Source: a virus
Strand: one strand, 5' to 3'
Length of the DNA stretch: 64,000 nucleotides
IMG/VR virus record: IMGVR_UViG_3300042673_001787
Span: 1 to 64,000 of that record
Shown here: positions 49,155 through 58,463 of the stretch, piece after piece
Layout of the letters: each line of letters begins with the position of its first letter
Numbering within the stretch: the stretch's first letter is position 1
Notes under the pieces: model-generated
Database searches by the model: none
Seen by the model: the letters and a program-made list of their open reading frames with translations, nothing else
Told to the model about the DNA's origin: nothing
Translations under genes and position numbers: made by a program

Positions 49155-49499
49155 ATGAACATTAAATACAAAATATTACAAATAGATACAACAGAGCATT
49201 CTATAATAGTCAGATTTTATACTGATGTATTAACAGAGGAAATGCTGTCATCTGTTAAATATACAGATGGAACAGTTGAAAAAAATGATGATGGAACTGT
49301 AAAAAGTTGCAGAACAGATTACAACATTAATATTTGGCAAACACCATCTCCAACTGGAGAAGAGCTTGACCAATATATTTTACGACATGCTCCGGTTCAA
49401 TGGCTTGAATTGCAGGAGAGCATTATTAACCCACAAATAGACACGTCTATGTCTGGGTTAGAAGTATTAGTGGGAGTTGAAAAAACTGTCACTATTTAA
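49155..49499 (+). CDS. hypothetical protein after adhesin, possible fibre assembly factor
   Basis: 114 residues with AAGGAGA upstream. Mixed alpha/beta: KYKILQIDTTEHSIIVRFYTDVLTEEMLSS, then DYNINIWQTPSPTGEELDQYILRHAPVQWLELQESI. The placement as the third gene after a fibre and its adhesin is where many phages keep a fibre assembly chaperone, but I do not recognise the family. Last gene of the unit. Confidence 0.55.
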   Translation: MNIKYKILQIDTTEHSIIVRFYTDVLTEEMLSSVKYTDGTVEKNDDGTVKSCRTDYNINIWQTPSPTGEELDQYILRHAPVQWLELQESIINPQIDTSMSGLEVLVGVEKTVTI

Positions 49500-49524
49500 A
49501 TAGTTACAAAACAGGTTAAGATTA

Positions 49525-49545
49525 GCTTAATCTAAACTGCGTAGT
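49525..49545 (+). promoter_or_regulatory. variant late motif (GCTTAATCTAA) next to its inverse
   Basis: AGCTTAATCTAA lies 67 bases before the ATG at 49592. It is part of a near-palindrome TTAAGATTAGCTTAATCTAA, so it may also be a stem. A weak member of the late-motif set. Confidence 0.35.
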
Positions 49546-49559
49546 ATTTTACTGCGCAG
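49537..49559 (+). terminator. strong hairpin without T-run
   Basis: CTGCGTAGTA pairs with TACTGCGCAG (one G-T pair) around TTT. It is followed by ATATTAAC, not a T-run. It may be an RNA processing or stability element in the leader of the next fibre mRNA rather than a terminator. Confidence 0.45.
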
Positions 49560-49591
49560 ATATTAACATACGATGAAACAGGAGATATAAA

Positions 49592-51034
49592 ATGTCACGT
49601 CGTTTTCTTGGTATTAGTTCAAGTCTTTATTTAAATAAAGGCTTAGTATTAAAACCACAATCAAGTGCCCCAACTGAACCAGTTAATGGGGATATATATT
49701 ATGATTCAACAGATGGTAAAGTCAAAATTTACAAAATAAACCAATGGGTAGAGTTAGCCGGAAGTTCTTCTTCTAGCGGTAGTGTTTTCACTGCACAAGG
49801 CGCTCTAGTATTCCCAGATGGTTCTGAACAAACTACAGCTTACACAGGTCAAGCTAGCGGTGGCGGAAGCAGTGCTTCTCCAGCGACTGCATCTGCACTT
49901 GGATTAATCCAATTAGCTGGTGATTTAGGCGGAACTGCTAGTGCCCCAACTGTTCCAGGTTTAGCTGCTAAAGTTGATTCTTCAGAAAAAGGTATCGCTC
50001 TTGGTATTGCTACTTTAGATGCTGATGGTAAACTTGAATCAACTCAAATGCCTGCATTAACTAAAGCTATGGTTAGTTTAAGCAATGTTTCTGATGTTGC
50101 TCAAATGCCACTTTCTTATTTAGACACTGATGGTACTTTTGTTGCTAATTCAGATGTTAAGGTTGCTTCTCAAAAAGCTGTTAAAGCTTATGTAGACGCT
50201 GCTGTTGCTGGAAAAGCTACTGAAGCTTATGCAGACGCTGCTGTTGCTGGTAAAGCTACTACTGCTTATGTAGATGCTGCTGATGCTAGCTTACAAAGCC
50301 AAATCGACAATGTTCTCTCTAACATTGATCCTACTTCTCTTGATTCATTGAGCGAAGTTGTTGCTGCGTTTGAAGCTGCTGACACTAATTTAAATAATGC
50401 TATTACTAGCTTAGCTAGTTCTAAAATGCCTTTATCTTATTTAGACAATGTTGCCTTTACTTTAACTGGGGGCCCTAGTCCATCAATCGCAAAAGTTCCA
50501 TCTTCATATATTGTTAAAACTTATGTTGATGAAATGGGCGCTTATGCTATTAACACTGCCCATACATATACTTACAACCTCGTTGATGCTGAAGTTTCTT
50601 CTCGTCAAATTGCTGTTAATGCTGCTTTTAGTGAAATCACTACTGCTGTAGCTGCTGAAGCTTCTGCACGTGATGCTGCTATTACTGCTGCTGTTGCTGG
50701 AAAAGCTACTACTGCTTATGTAGATTCTGCTGTTGCTGGCGCAAGTTCAAATGTTGCTGTTGATACTGTAACTGCTGCTACTTACACAGCTACTGCATCT
50801 AACGGAGTTATCTTAGCTTCTGGCGCTGCTAATGCGATTACTATTACTTTACCAACTGCTGTAGGCTACACTGGTAAAAAATTAGACATCAAAAAAACAG
50901 ACGCTACTGCAAACGCAATCACTGTTTCTGCTGTTGCTGCACAAACAATTGATGGCGCTACTAGCAAAGTTATTACAACACAATATCAAAATATTACCCT
51001 TGTCTCTGACGGGGCTAACTGGTTTTTAATTTAA
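49592..51034 (+). CDS. tail fibre with shared anchor
   Basis: 480 residues, CAGGAGATATAAA upstream. Anchor 1-55 (RRFLGISSSLYLNKGLVLKPQSSAPTEPVNGDIYYDSTDGKVKIYKINQWVELA). Repeats similar to the 46424 fibre follow (LSNVSDVAQMPLSYLDTDGTFVANSDVKVASQKAVKAYVD), then a LQSQIDNVLSNIDPTSLDSLSEVV module with a 47-base stretch identical to the giant fibre. The C-terminal beta domain (AITITLPTAVGYTGKKLDIKKTDATANAITV...VSDGANWFLI) is shared with the 53310 fibre. Confidence 0.8.
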   Translation: MSRRFLGISSSLYLNKGLVLKPQSSAPTEPVNGDIYYDSTDGKVKIYKINQWVELAGSSSSSGSVFTAQGALVFPDGSEQTTAYTGQASGGGSSASPATASALGLIQLAGDLGGTASAPTVPGLAAKVDSSEKGIALGIATLDADGKLESTQMPALTKAMVSLSNVSDVAQMPLSYLDTDGTFVANSDVKVASQKAVKAYVDAAVAGKATEAYADAAVAGKATTAYVDAADASLQSQIDNVLSNIDPTSLDSLSEVVAAFEAADTNLNNAITSLASSKMPLSYLDNVAFTLTGGPSPSIAKVPSSYIVKTYVDEMGAYAINTAHTYTYNLVDAEVSSRQIAVNAAFSEITTAVAAEASARDAAITAAVAGKATTAYVDSAVAGASSNVAVDTVTAATYTATASNGVILASGAANAITITLPTAVGYTGKKLDIKKTDATANAITVSAVAAQTIDGATSKVITTQYQNITLVSDGANWFLI

Positions 51035-51044
51035 GGAGATTTTT

Positions 51045-53195
51045 ATGAGTTTTACACCAGACACAAGTAAATGGGCCGCTGGCATCGTTTACGGAGTAAA
51101 TGACACAACAAAATATGGGAAAAACATGTACACTTGTATTGCATTTCACACTGCAAGTGTATTTGAATCAGATTTAGCTTCTGGTTATTGGCAATTAGTT
51201 AACGAACCAGCTTTAGGTAAAAATTACCTTGCTGGTGCTGGTTTTGAAAGCAATGGAACAGGAATGTTCTCATTATTCAATACTACATTGACTAGCAAAA
51301 TCCCTACTGGAGCAATCACTGCAGGTGCTGCTTCTATTACTACTTTTAACACTACTTCTTCTGGCGCATTAGCTGGTGGATATAGTTTACAAACTGCTAT
51401 CGGATCTGGCACTATCACTGCTGGCCACGGTTTTATCTCTAACAACATGACTGTTGCTCCTGAAGATAAAGCTAAAGTAATGCAAGTAAGTTTCTCTTAC
51501 TCTGCAACTACTGGAAGTTCTTTGATGAACTTTTCTGGGACAAGTTCAAATACTTGGGCAGTTTATATCTATGATAACGCAAACTCAGCTTGGATTCAAC
51601 CGGCTGGCGTTTACAACATGGTACAAGGAAGCGGAGTAGGAAAATGTACTGCTACATTCCAAACTCCAAGTAACGCTACTACTGTAAGAGTTGCTATCAT
51701 CTGTATTACTGCTAATACAAGTGGTGCTGTTGCAATGTTATGGGATAGTTTCTACTTCGGTCCACAAAGCGTGTCTTACGGTCCAGCAATGAGTGATGCA
51801 AAATTATATACGCCGACTTTATCTACAGCTACGGGATCTATTACTAACACTACTACTTCAGCATATTGGATGCAGGTCGGGCAAAATATTAAAGTTAATG
51901 GACAAATAACATTTAGTGCAGCAAGTGCCGCATTTACAACACTATATGTATCTTTGCCGAGTGGATTTTCTGTTAATGATTCTGCAATTGCATCGTCAAA
52001 TCAAATATTTTGTGGAATTGTTAGGTTTGGCGACACAGGTGTAAATAATTATTTAGGCGTTGTTAGATATGTGAAGTCATCGGCAAAAATTGAATTAGTA
52101 TCTACGGTTACAAATACTTCTGACGCTGGATCTAGTGCCGATCCTGCTGTTCAAACGGCGATTTCTAACACAACTCCTTTTACTTATAATTCTGGCGATA
52201 TAATTGATTTTAGTTTTGAGTTACCAATCGTCGGCTGGTCATCAAACTCTGTGATGAGTGCTGATACTGACACGCGTGTGGTGGCTTTATCTAGAGCTTC
52301 TGGCGCTCAAATCAGTGTGCCGAACACAACATACACTTATGTTGATTTCACATCTGCGTATGTTGATACACACTCAGCTTGGCGTTCAGGTGTAGGTTAC
52401 AGTGCTGGAAGTTGGACAACTGCTCCAGCTTACGTTGTACCTGTGTCTGGCACTTACTCAATTAGCTGTGGCTTTTTCTTTGGTCCTTCTAATGGTTCTA
52501 AACAAGTTTTGATTTCAAAAAATGGTGCATCTATTGGTAATGGTGCAAATGATGGAACAACGACAAGCGGAGCAAATATCAATGCAAGCGCTATCCAAAA
52601 TTTTGTTGCTGGAGATTTAATTCAAGTTCAAATATGGCAAAATTCAGGCGCTGCTGTATTAGAACCTGGTTCCGTAACTGCTGCTTGGTCACATCTTGAA
52701 ATCCAAAGACTTTCAGGTCCAGCTACTATAGCTGCGACTGAGACTGTAAGTGCTAAATATGTTTCTAATTCTGCTTCATCCATGACTAATGATATAGCTA
52801 CAAGAATTGATTTTGCACAGAAATCTTGGGATACCCATTCAGCTGTGACTCCTACAGTCGGCGGATGGAAATTCGTAGCCCCCGTTTCTGGTATTTATCA
52901 AATTTCATCTGGTATTATTATAAATGTTACTTTAGCAAATACAGTGGCATTTTCTATGGATATGAGTCTTGAAAAAATAGCTATTAGTGGGTCATCGACT
53001 GTAGATACTAAAATGTCTAGGATTGATACTTTTGGAACAGGTAATTCTTTTCCTGGAATATCTGGAACTGTTACAATTAGACTTTTAGCAGGAGAAGGTT
53101 GCCGCATAACGGCTAAACAAACCTCTGGAGCAACAAGAAGCACAACTGGCTCGTCTACAGAGAATTATGTTACTGTAGACAGAATTGGCAACTAA
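51045..53195 (+). CDS. adhesin with two C1q-like domains
   Basis: 716 residues, AAGGAGATTTTT upstream. It has no shared fibre anchor. The N-terminus WAAGIVYGVNDTTKYGKNMYTCIAFHTAS...GYWQLV is another carbohydrate-binding-like module. A jelly-roll region (about 60-240) and a beta domain follow. Two C1q/TNF-like domains come last: residues about 425-560 (WRSGVGYSAGSWTTAPAYVVPVSGTYSISCGFFFG) and about 575-716 (HSAVTPTVGGWKFVAPVSGIYQISSGIIINV). Both carry the PVSGxYxIS strand. Probably a trimeric receptor-binding protein mounted on the preceding fibre. Confidence 0.75.
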   Translation: MSFTPDTSKWAAGIVYGVNDTTKYGKNMYTCIAFHTASVFESDLASGYWQLVNEPALGKNYLAGAGFESNGTGMFSLFNTTLTSKIPTGAITAGAASITTFNTTSSGALAGGYSLQTAIGSGTITAGHGFISNNMTVAPEDKAKVMQVSFSYSATTGSSLMNFSGTSSNTWAVYIYDNANSAWIQPAGVYNMVQGSGVGKCTATFQTPSNATTVRVAIICITANTSGAVAMLWDSFYFGPQSVSYGPAMSDAKLYTPTLSTATGSITNTTTSAYWMQVGQNIKVNGQITFSAASAAFTTLYVSLPSGFSVNDSAIASSNQIFCGIVRFGDTGVNNYLGVVRYVKSSAKIELVSTVTNTSDAGSSADPAVQTAISNTTPFTYNSGDIIDFSFELPIVGWSSNSVMSADTDTRVVALSRASGAQISVPNTTYTYVDFTSAYVDTHSAWRSGVGYSAGSWTTAPAYVVPVSGTYSISCGFFFGPSNGSKQVLISKNGASIGNGANDGTTTSGANINASAIQNFVAGDLIQVQIWQNSGAAVLEPGSVTAAWSHLEIQRLSGPATIAATETVSAKYVSNSASSMTNDIATRIDFAQKSWDTHSAVTPTVGGWKFVAPVSGIYQISSGIIINVTLANTVAFSMDMSLEKIAISGSSTVDTKMSRIDTFGTGNSFPGISGTVTIRLLAGEGCRITAKQTSGATRSTTGSSTENYVTVDRIGN

Positions 53196-53221
53196 TCTTT
53201 AGTTAAAATCTAACTAAATCT

Positions 53222-53254
53222 AGGGCTCAAGGGAAACCTTGGGCCCTTTTTTTT
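53222..53254 (+). terminator. rho-independent terminator
   Basis: AGGGCTCAAGG pairs with CCTTGGGCCCT (one G-T pair) across GAAA and is followed by a run of T. The clearest terminator in the window. It sits directly before the late motif at 53257. Confidence 0.9.
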
Positions 53255-53256
53255 AG

Positions 53257-53275
53257 CCTAATCTAATCTACAACA
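53257..53275 (+). promoter_or_regulatory. putative late promoter motif (CCTAATCTAATCTACAA)
   Basis: TAGCCTAATCTAATCTAC, 53 bases before the ATG at 53310 and only 2 bases after the terminator's T-run. Confidence 0.55.
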
Positions 53276-53309
53276 GAATATTAATTTTTGAGGATAGTAG
53301 GAATCAAAG

Positions 53310-56300
53310 ATGGCAATCAATTTTTTTGGCGTAAGGCACGGTTTAACTCTAGGATCTTTAACTTCAGCTCCATTATCACCACTAAACGGTGATATTTATT
53401 TTGATGGAACGCAAGGAAAATTCCAATTTTATCAAGATAATCAATGGACTACATACGGCGATCCATTAAAAGCTTATACTTTAGGTAAAATCTTACAAAG
53501 TAACAGTATTACTGGATTAATTGAAGCTTCTACAGTTGATTCTACAGTTCTAGCTTATCTAGATGCCACATCTTCAATTCAAAATCAATTAAATTCTAAA
53601 ATAGAAAAATCATTAATGACTGCTAAAGGTGACATTATCGTTAGAAATGCCACTGTACCAACTGTATTACCTGTTGGTTTAAACGATTATGTATTAACTG
53701 CTGATTCAACTACAGCAACTGGTTTAAAATGGGCTGCAGCAGTTTCTGGTGCTAATACTTCTCTTTCTAACTTAACTTCACCTACGTCTATTAACCAAAG
53801 TTTAGTTGCTTCTGATACTACTAAAACCTTGGGTACTTCTTTAACTCCTTGGCTTGAAACGTGGACTTATAACCAAAAATTAAAAGGTTCCACTACTGGC
53901 ATACTAACCATTAAAGCTGCAGATGCTACTACTCCATATACTTTGACTATGCCATCTGCTGTAGGATCAAACGGCCAAGTACTTACTACTGACATATCTG
54001 GCAATCTTTCTTGGACAACACCTTCTGGAACTGGAGCTAATACTAGTTTATCTAATTTAACTTTACCTACTTCTATTAATCAAGATTTAATTCCTTTTAA
54101 TGATCAATTGCAAAATTTAGGCACTAACTTAAAGGCTTGGAACAATTTATACGTAGGTAGAATTAGAGACAGCTACCTAGTTGATTCTATTAATCCATTT
54201 GCTAGGGTTTTAACTGATTCTGTAGGTGGCACAGCACTTGAGTGGGCTAACTCAGTTAACCCTGGCGTAGTTTCTTATTTGGATCTTGTTCCGGCAAGTA
54301 ATATTTTAAATTTTGGTAGTCTTGAAAAATATTGGGAATCTATCTATGGCCTTAATTATAAGTTTGTAGATTCAACTTCAACTAATTCAATTACTTTAAA
54401 AGCTCCAGACACATTTGCAGCTGATTTTACATTAACATTGCCATCCGATGATGGTGACGCTGGTCAAGTGTTAACTTCTGATGGTTCTGGCAATCTTTCT
54501 TGGACTACTCCTGCAACGACTGGCGCTAATACTGCTCTTTCTAACTTAACTTCTCCTACTTCAGTTAACCAAGATTTGGTACCACAGCTTAGTTCATTAA
54601 ATATGGGTTCAAGTGCAAGATATTGGAATAATATTTTCGTTAAAAGATTGTTTGCAATAGATAACACTGCAGCAATTGATATTAGCGATACTGGTTTAAC
54701 TCATACCAGATACTTAAAAGATTCTGGTACTCAAATTGCATTATCTTGGAACCAATACGGCGTTGGTATTCAAACTAAATTATTACCACTCCAAACTGGT
54801 GTTGATCTCGGAAGTGTTGTTGATAATGCGGTTTGGGCTAATGTATATAGCTCAAATTATAACTTCAATGATTTAGATGGAAATGTTTTAACATTAACAG
54901 CTCCGGCTGGAACTGCTGCAATTACATCACACACTTTAACTTTACCTGGTGCACAAGGCGCGGCGGCTACAGTATTAACTAATGATGGTGCAGGAAATCT
55001 CACTTGGTCTACTCCTGCTGGTACTGGTGCTAATAAATCTTTATCTAACTTAACTTCTCCAACCTCAGTTAATCAAGATTTAATTCCTAGTACTACTTCT
55101 ATTAATTTAGGAAGCTTACTTAAACCTTGGAATTTAGCCTACATTGGTTCTATACAAAATGCTTTAGACAACACAGCTATTGACGTAATTAATAATCTTT
55201 TAATTGCAACAGACGGGTCTGCTTCATTAGACTGGGATAGTAGGAATTTATCTGACTCAACTGGTGCGTATTCTCTTTATTGGAACACAAGACAACTAGT
55301 TAATTCAATCGGTGACATTATATTAGATTGGTCAGGCTTATCTGATTTATCTATTTATAAAAACATTATTCCAGCATCTGGGTATACGCCAACTCTTGGT
55401 ACAAATTCTGCTCCGTGGACTAACGTATATACTAAAGGACTTAAATTCCTTGATTCAACAATACACGAGATTTCAATTGTTGCACCAACTACTGTTACAG
55501 CTTATACCCTAACTTTACCTTCTGCTCACGGTTCTAACGGTGAAGTACTAACTACTGATGGTACTGGGCATCTTTCTTGGGGAACTCCTGCTGGAACTGG
55601 TGCTAATAAATCTTTATCTAACTTAACTTCTCCTACATCTGTTAATCAAGATCTAATCCCTAGCACAACATCTATGAATTTAGGTAGTTTGGCTAAGCCT
55701 TGGAATTTGACATATATTGGGTCAATACAAAATGCTTTAGATAATACCGCTATTGATGTAATCAACAATTCTTTAGTTGCAACAGATGGTAATATATCTT
55801 TAGATTGGTCTGCAAGAAAAATATATGACTTAAGTGGTTCCGTTTCATTAGACTGGTCAAGTATAAGTTATATTGCATCTAATAAGGACATTGTTCCAAT
55901 ATCTGGGCTTAGTAATGATCTTGGTACAAATATATCTCCATGGAATTACGTAAAAACTGGAACTGTTAGTTTAGTTAATGCATCGGCTCACTCTGTTAAT
56001 ATAACAGTTCCGTCATCAATTACACCGCATAATCTAGTAATGCCTTCTACTCAGGGCGCGGTTTCAACTGTATTGACTAACGATGGATCTGGTAATCTTT
56101 CATGGACTACTGTTTCTGGAACTGGAGCCAATACTGCCCTTTCTAACTTAACTTCGCCAACTGCTGTTAGTCAAGATTTAATCGCTGGAACTTCTGGTCT
56201 CAATTTAGGTAACAACACAACTAGATGGAATAGCTTGCACGTTAACACTATTTCAAATACTTCAAACACCACTGCCATTAATTTATCTAATGATAGACTA

Positions 56301-58301
56301 TTTGATTCTTCTACTAATCTGTCATTGGATTGGAATAATAGATATTTAGTTGACGGTGTTGGAGACATTGCTGCACACTGGGGAAGTAGATATTTACAGG
56401 ATGCGTCAAATCATACTTCATTAGATTGGTTAAATAGATATTTATATGATTCTGCTGGATCATTATCGCTACAATGGAGTGGTACAACTGAAATTTTTTC
56501 TTATAAAAACATTATTCCAGATTCTGCATTTAGTAGATCATTGGGAACATCTTTAAACCCTTGGGGTAGTACGTACTCATCTTCTTTCAGATTTGTAGAT
56601 GCTGGATCAAATGTTATTAGCCTTTTATCTCCATCTACAATTACGCCGTACAGTCTAACAATGCCGCCAGCTCAAGGGGCAGCTTCTACAGTACTGACTA
56701 ATGACGGTTTTGGTACTCTTTCTTGGGCAACGCCTTCTGGAAGCGGTGCAAATACTACTTTAAGCAATTTAACTTCTCCTACGTCTGTTAACCAAGATTT
56801 GATTCCATCTGCTAATAATACACACGATCTTGGTAGTACGGCAAAAATTTGGGGTAATTTATATACAAGCAGTCTAAAAGACACTAGCGATGTTTTAATC
56901 CTCGATACGGCTTCTAGGGAGCTATATGATTCGTCTGGGGTCAGTAGTATTCTTTTCGGAACTCGTTCATTGATAGATTCTTCTGGAATAGCAAGTGTTA
57001 ATTATGGTAGCCGTACTTTATATAATTCATCAGGAAATGTTCTTGATTGGTCTGGTTTTTCAGAAGCAGTTGTTCATAAGAATTTAATACCTGCTGGCAA
57101 CTTGTCGCAAAGTTTAGGTGATGCTAATTATGGTTGGTTAAATACCCACACTAAAAACGTAGTACTACACGATGCTTCAACACATACAGTTACCCTTACT
57201 GCTCCATCATCAGTTACATCATATACATTAACATTACCAGCAGCACAAGGCGCTAGTGGCCAAACTTTAACTAATGATGGACTTGGGGATCTTTCTTGGA
57301 CAACACCGGTTCCTTTTGCTTCTCCAACCTTTACTGGCACGGTTACGACTACAGACATTAAAGCCACTAACTTAGCATCTGCAAGTGATACTGCAAGAGG
57401 TATCGTTTATACTGATACTTTGGGTAATTTAGAGATTGACACTTTAGATTTAATATGGGACGAGACAAATAAGCGTTTAGGTATAAATCAACAAGGTTCT
57501 GTTTCTTCAGCAACAGTTGACATACACTCGACTACTTTCACTGTTCCAATAGCTCAATTCAATCAAAAAAGCACGACTCAAAATTCTAGCAGCGGCTCTA
57601 TAATCCAATTGCAAACTGACCCAAGCGCAGCTATGTTATCTGGATCTAGAATAGGCGTAATCCAATTTGCTGGGGCTACAGATGCAAGTCACACAACTGC
57701 AATTGGTTCTGGAATTAACTCTATTGCAACTGAAAACTGGACATCTTCTGCCAACGGTTCAAAAATGGGTTTTTATACAACCCTAAATGGAACAACTGGA
57801 AGAGTTTTAGCTTTACAATTAGATCACAATCAAAATGCATCATTTTCAGCAAATGTATCAATAACTGGGACAACTTCTTTAAGTAAAGAAATTGTTGCAA
57901 CTCAAATAACCACTCCAACAAGTCCATCAGCAGGAACTAATAAAATATACGCTAAATCAGATAACAAGTTGTATATTTTAAACTCTGCTGGTGTAGAATC
58001 ACAAGTAGGCGGTGGCGCAACTAGTTACCTAAGCGTTATAGTGAATTCTTCTTCTACTTATGCATTGACATCATCAAACGATGTTCTTGTTTGTGATTGC
58101 ACATCTACTAGCCAAACTATTACTCTTCCGTCGCCGACTGGCTTAAGCGGTAAGGTTTTCAATATCAAGAAAACTGATAGCACAGCTAACACTATTACTA
58201 TTAGTGGCGGCACAATTGATAGCGATGGAGCTATAATAATCAGTGCTAAAAATGAGTCAAAAACTTTAGTTACTGACGGTTCTGTTTGGTTCATAATCTA
58301 A
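53310..58301 (+). CDS. giant tail fibre with seven long repeats
   Basis: 1663 residues. Anchor 1-55 (FGVRHGLTLGSLTSAPLSPLNGDIYFDGTQGKFQFYQDNQWTTYG). From about 146 seven repeats follow, each of roughly 120-200 residues and opening GAN[TK]xLSNLTSPTSxNQDL. Each holds a 'LGTSLxPWxxxYxxxLKxxD' strand set and an 'xYTLTMPxAQGxxGQVLTxDGxGNLSWTTP' end. A linker and a region common in fibres (TDTLGNLEIDTLDLIWDETNKRLGI...) come next. The C-terminal beta domain (TITLPSPTGLSGKVFNIKKTDSTANTITI...VTDGSVWFII) is shared with the 49592 fibre. Unlike the 41124 fibre, this shaft is beta-structured. Confidence 0.85.
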   Translation: MAINFFGVRHGLTLGSLTSAPLSPLNGDIYFDGTQGKFQFYQDNQWTTYGDPLKAYTLGKILQSNSITGLIEASTVDSTVLAYLDATSSIQNQLNSKIEKSLMTAKGDIIVRNATVPTVLPVGLNDYVLTADSTTATGLKWAAAVSGANTSLSNLTSPTSINQSLVASDTTKTLGTSLTPWLETWTYNQKLKGSTTGILTIKAADATTPYTLTMPSAVGSNGQVLTTDISGNLSWTTPSGTGANTSLSNLTLPTSINQDLIPFNDQLQNLGTNLKAWNNLYVGRIRDSYLVDSINPFARVLTDSVGGTALEWANSVNPGVVSYLDLVPASNILNFGSLEKYWESIYGLNYKFVDSTSTNSITLKAPDTFAADFTLTLPSDDGDAGQVLTSDGSGNLSWTTPATTGANTALSNLTSPTSVNQDLVPQLSSLNMGSSARYWNNIFVKRLFAIDNTAAIDISDTGLTHTRYLKDSGTQIALSWNQYGVGIQTKLLPLQTGVDLGSVVDNAVWANVYSSNYNFNDLDGNVLTLTAPAGTAAITSHTLTLPGAQGAAATVLTNDGAGNLTWSTPAGTGANKSLSNLTSPTSVNQDLIPSTTSINLGSLLKPWNLAYIGSIQNALDNTAIDVINNLLIATDGSASLDWDSRNLSDSTGAYSLYWNTRQLVNSIGDIILDWSGLSDLSIYKNIIPASGYTPTLGTNSAPWTNVYTKGLKFLDSTIHEISIVAPTTVTAYTLTLPSAHGSNGEVLTTDGTGHLSWGTPAGTGANKSLSNLTSPTSVNQDLIPSTTSMNLGSLAKPWNLTYIGSIQNALDNTAIDVINNSLVATDGNISLDWSARKIYDLSGSVSLDWSSISYIASNKDIVPISGLSNDLGTNISPWNYVKTGTVSLVNASAHSVNITVPSSITPHNLVMPSTQGAVSTVLTNDGSGNLSWTTVSGTGANTALSNLTSPTAVSQDLIAGTSGLNLGNNTTRWNSLHVNTISNTSNTTAINLSNDRLFDSSTNLSLDWNNRYLVDGVGDIAAHWGSRYLQDASNHTSLDWLNRYLYDSAGSLSLQWSGTTEIFSYKNIIPDSAFSRSLGTSLNPWGSTYSSSFRFVDAGSNVISLLSPSTITPYSLTMPPAQGAASTVLTNDGFGTLSWATPSGSGANTTLSNLTSPTSVNQDLIPSANNTHDLGSTAKIWGNLYTSSLKDTSDVLILDTASRELYDSSGVSSILFGTRSLIDSSGIASVNYGSRTLYNSSGNVLDWSGFSEAVVHKNLIPAGNLSQSLGDANYGWLNTHTKNVVLHDASTHTVTLTAPSSVTSYTLTLPAAQGASGQTLTNDGLGDLSWTTPVPFASPTFTGTVTTTDIKATNLASASDTARGIVYTDTLGNLEIDTLDLIWDETNKRLGINQQGSVSSATVDIHSTTFTVPIAQFNQKSTTQNSSSGSIIQLQTDPSAAMLSGSRIGVIQFAGATDASHTTAIGSGINSIATENWTSSANGSKMGFYTTLNGTTGRVLALQLDHNQNASFSANVSITGTTSLSKEIVATQITTPTSPSAGTNKIYAKSDNKLYILNSAGVESQVGGGATSYLSVIVNSSSTYALTSSNDVLVCDCTSTSQTITLPSPTGLSGKVFNIKKTDSTANTITISGGTIDSDGAIIISAKNESKTLVTDGSVWFII
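53745..57320 (+). repeat. seven large coding repeats in the beta-structured fibre
   Basis: Start motif GAN[TK]xLSNLT occurs seven times, from near 53748 to near 56745. Repeats 4 and 5 (starting near 55020 and 55590) are the closest pair and share long stretches such as GANKSLSNLTSPTSVNQDLI and AYIGSIQNALDNTAIDVINN (second copy TYIGS), which suggests recent duplication. Confidence 0.85.
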
Positions 58302-58313
58302 CATAAAAATCAT

Positions 58314-58338
58314 GGACTGTCTAATTGTTAGACAGTCC
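58314..58338 (+). terminator. perfect 11-bp hairpin after giant fibre
   Basis: GGACTGTCTAA and TTAGACAGTCC pair perfectly around TTG. No immediate T-run, but TATTTTTT lies about 20 bases further. Likely the end of the fibre message. Confidence 0.65.
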
Positions 58339-58397
58339 TAAACTATTAAAAATAAGATATTTTTTAAAGAAAAAAATTCACTTTTTATTAAAATTAG

Positions 58398-58425
58398 CCT
58401 AATCTCATTCATATAAGATAAATAT
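58398..58425 (+). promoter_or_regulatory. putative late promoter motif (CCTAATCTCATTCATATAA)
   Basis: TAGCCTAATCTCATTCATATAAGATAAATA, 66 bases before the ATG at 58464. It serves the last plus-strand unit, with collar fibre, Cys/His protein and endolysin. The 162 bases from 58302 hold the hairpin, this motif and an AT-rich leader. Confidence 0.55.
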
Positions 58426-58463
58426 ATGAGTTAAGAAACACTTTTCAGGATTGGGAATGAAAA

